Source of the DNA: Pegoplata infirma
Taxonomy: Eukaryota > Arthropoda > Insecta > Diptera > Anthomyiidae
NCBI GenBank assembly: GCA_963921195.1
Contig: OY992540.1
Location: 193,782,692-193,846,691 of the forward strand
Reading direction: 5' to 3'
Length of the DNA stretch: 64,000 nucleotides
The stretch's first letter is position 1. Every line of letters begins with the position of its first letter. This document shows, one piece after another, positions 62,053-64,000 of this stretch. Made by a program: the position numbers and the translations under genes. The notes beneath the pieces were generated by a model that was not told the origin of the DNA, searched no databases, and saw only the letters and a list, made by a program, of their open reading frames with translations.

Positions 62053-63703
62053 TACACTCAAAAAAAAAAGTTTGTAAAATGACATAAAATCCCCGTGATT
62101 TTACGGGGCAGGTTTTGTAAAATATGTACTAGCAAGAATCCCCGTAAAGTTACGGGGATAATTTGTAAATTGATTTAACAAAAGAAAATGTAAATTTACA
62201 ATTTTTTTGTACAATATCATCTTCGAGGTGAACATTTTTTTTGTAAATTTGCAAAAAAATTTGGTAAATTTACAAAACAAAATTGTAAACTTACAGAAAA
62301 AGGTTGTTATTTTACAAGGAAAAATAGAAAATGAAAAAAATAAATTGTAGATTAACAAATTATTTGGTTAAACTACTGTTTTTTATGCAAAAAACTTGTA
62401 TATTTACAATAAAAAGTGGTAAATTTACAATTTTTATTGTATATGTACAATTTTTCCTTATTTTTTTGCCGTAAAAACAGTAGTAAGTGTAAATTTACAA
62501 TATTGTTTTTGTATTTTCTATTTCATTTTTGTAAAATTACAACTTTTTTCGTAAGTATATAATTTTGTTTTTTAAATTTTCATATTTGTTTTGTAAATTT
62601 ACAAAAAAATTGGTTTATTTACATATTGGTTTTGTAAATTTAAAGATTTTTTCCATTGGTGTATCTTATTTTTCCTTCTTCGGCAGCTGGAGTAGCACTT
62701 CAACAACCTGAAAAGATTTTTTTTTCACTTGAGCACTTTTAACAAACTTTTTAATGTATAACACTGCACTTTTTTATTTTTTTTTTTGACATTTCGTTTT
62801 TCTTAAGTAGAACATATGAGAATTGCGAAGGAGGCTACACAAGAAATTTCTTATATTTTCAGGAAAAATTAGTCAAAAAATAACAATTTTTTTTTTGATT
62901 TTTTAATTATTTTCACAAGTATTTTAAAAAAATCGGAAAAAAAAATTTTGGATATTGTAGATTGGATGTTTAAGTACCAGTTAAAATAAGAAAAATTTGA
63001 TTTTTCATAATTGGCAGCCTTTTATTGACATTTTAGGTACCAAATTTAAAAAAAAATTACCAAAAAAATATGGTAAAATCACCAAAAAAAATGGTAAAAA
63101 TACAAAAAAAAAACTAGAACAATTATATAGTAGAAACACATAAAAATTGTGGTATTTTACTTAACGCAAATTACAAAAAAATGGTGTAAAAATTATTTAT
63201 AAAAAATTATTTTTAAATAAATTTTTTACTCCAAAACGCAAAAAAAAAAATCTCAACTTAGAAAATTTTTGCGTGTCCTATTGTTGAATAATTATTTTTT
63301 TTTTTTGTAAAACAATTTTGTACTTTTCAATACATACATTTCAAACTGAAAACCTTGTAAACGATCTTAAAAAAAAAAAAATGTTTGTAATAACACATTT
63401 TTTTAGTAGAAAGACTAAATAACATCAAGTAAAATTTTGTTGTACAATAACAGTTTTCTTGTGTAAAAAAACTAAACACCTTGTAATATTTTTTTAATTT
63501 GTAAAATAATTCACTTTTTTGTAAATTTACCTAAAAAATTTGTAAAATAAATTTATCAACATATAATAGTAAAATTACAAAGCAAACTGTAGTTTTCGTT
63601 TTATTAAATATACAACAATTTTTGTAAAAAGACAAAAATATTAGTAAAATAGAATTACAAGACCTTTTACTTGTAATTTTACAAACTTTTTTTTTTGAGT
63701 GTA
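62053..63703. mobile_element. TACACTC-family element, long copy (1.65 kb)
   Basis: TACACTCAAAAAAAAAAG at 62053 and TTTTTTTTTTGAGTGTA at 63703. The left part has 'cccgtgattttacgggg' and 'cccgtaaagttacgggg' hairpins; the rest is 'ttgtaaatttacaa' palindromes and a segment of normal composition near 62690-62850. Non-coding. Confidence 0.6.
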
Positions 63704-64000
63704 GCAAAAAATAAAAGTTACAAGCTTTTCTTGTAGTTGTACAAGGTTTTGCAAAATTAATCAATTTACGATGGAAACCATAAACTAACAACTTGATTAG
63801 GGGTTGTTGATTACTTTAGTAAAACGATTTTACAAAAACAAAAAAATTAATTTGCTTTTAAGAAATTAAAAATAAAAATAAAACAAAACACAATACCTAA
63901 AAGGGCGTAACCACATAAAAACTTGTATTCATTCACTTTCATACATATTTTACAAATTTATACTAAACATTAAAACGCCTCTAAAGTTTTAAAACATAAA
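63704..64000. other. AT-rich DNA at the window edge
   Basis: Starts with 'gcaaaaaataaaagttac', probably surrounding MITE sequence; no gene. Confidence 0.4.

Overview
This window looks like a heterochromatin-like or intergenic stretch of a dipteran insect genome, and I found no convincing host gene in it. The inference to Diptera, probably a calyptrate fly of the blowfly or house-fly type, rests on four things: very AT-rich DNA, DINE-1/mini-me-like Helentron relatives with (GTCC)n tracts, many RNase-H-bearing LOA/I-group LINE fragments, and BEL/Pao, Tc1/mariner and CR1-like elements. No tool was run; family names come from motif recognition.

Three elements have readable open frames. (1) An intact Tc1/mariner transposon (16169-17469) has 32-bp perfect terminal inverted repeats, TA target duplications and a 335-codon transposase with D147, D240 and E278 (DD37E spacing). 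(2) An apparently full-length CR1-like LINE (about 49885-54225) has ORF1 (PHD finger, coiled coil, RNA-binding-like C terminus) and ORF2 (endonuclease plus reverse transcriptase), both uninterrupted, and a poly(A) tail. (3) An LTR element of BEL/Pao type (3421-5971) lies on the minus strand with 381-bp LTRs differing at 3 positions and a 5-bp target duplication. Its single 548-codon frame joins a repeat-rich coiled-coil N terminus to the end of integrase, so protease, reverse transcriptase and most of integrase are missing.

Layout: 1-870 degenerate LINE RT; 3.4-6.0 kb BEL/Pao derivative; 8.7-10.7 kb hairpins and Penelope-like ends; 10.8-16.1 kb two large foldback elements with other elements nested inside; 16.2-17.5 kb Tc1/mariner; 17.8-22.5 kb DINE-like and palindromic MITEs; 22.7-33.1 kb a graveyard of RNase-H LINE pieces, including a tandem triplication and a MITE-interrupted copy; 34.9-36.2 kb a perfect tandem duplication and a MITE; 37.3-43.2 kb one hAT-type composite (8-bp target duplication) that contains a foldback element, further inverted repeats, a tandem array and a 1.9-kb palindrome; 43.3-44.1 kb DINE-like tandem copies; 46-49.6 kb MITE, 16-bp minisatellite and tandem repeats; 49.9-54.2 kb CR1-like LINE; 54.2-58.9 kb more MITEs, tRNA-like sequences and a DINE-like element; 59-63.7 kb nested TACACTC MITEs.

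The genes do not form a pathway. The organisation is successive transposon insertion, and the order of several insertions can be read from the nesting and from target duplications. I did not find an obviously new protein-coding system. The most unusual objects are the BEL/Pao fusion frame, the 1.9-kb palindrome inside a tandem array inside a hAT-type element, and hammerhead-ribozyme-like motifs in Penelope-like ends.
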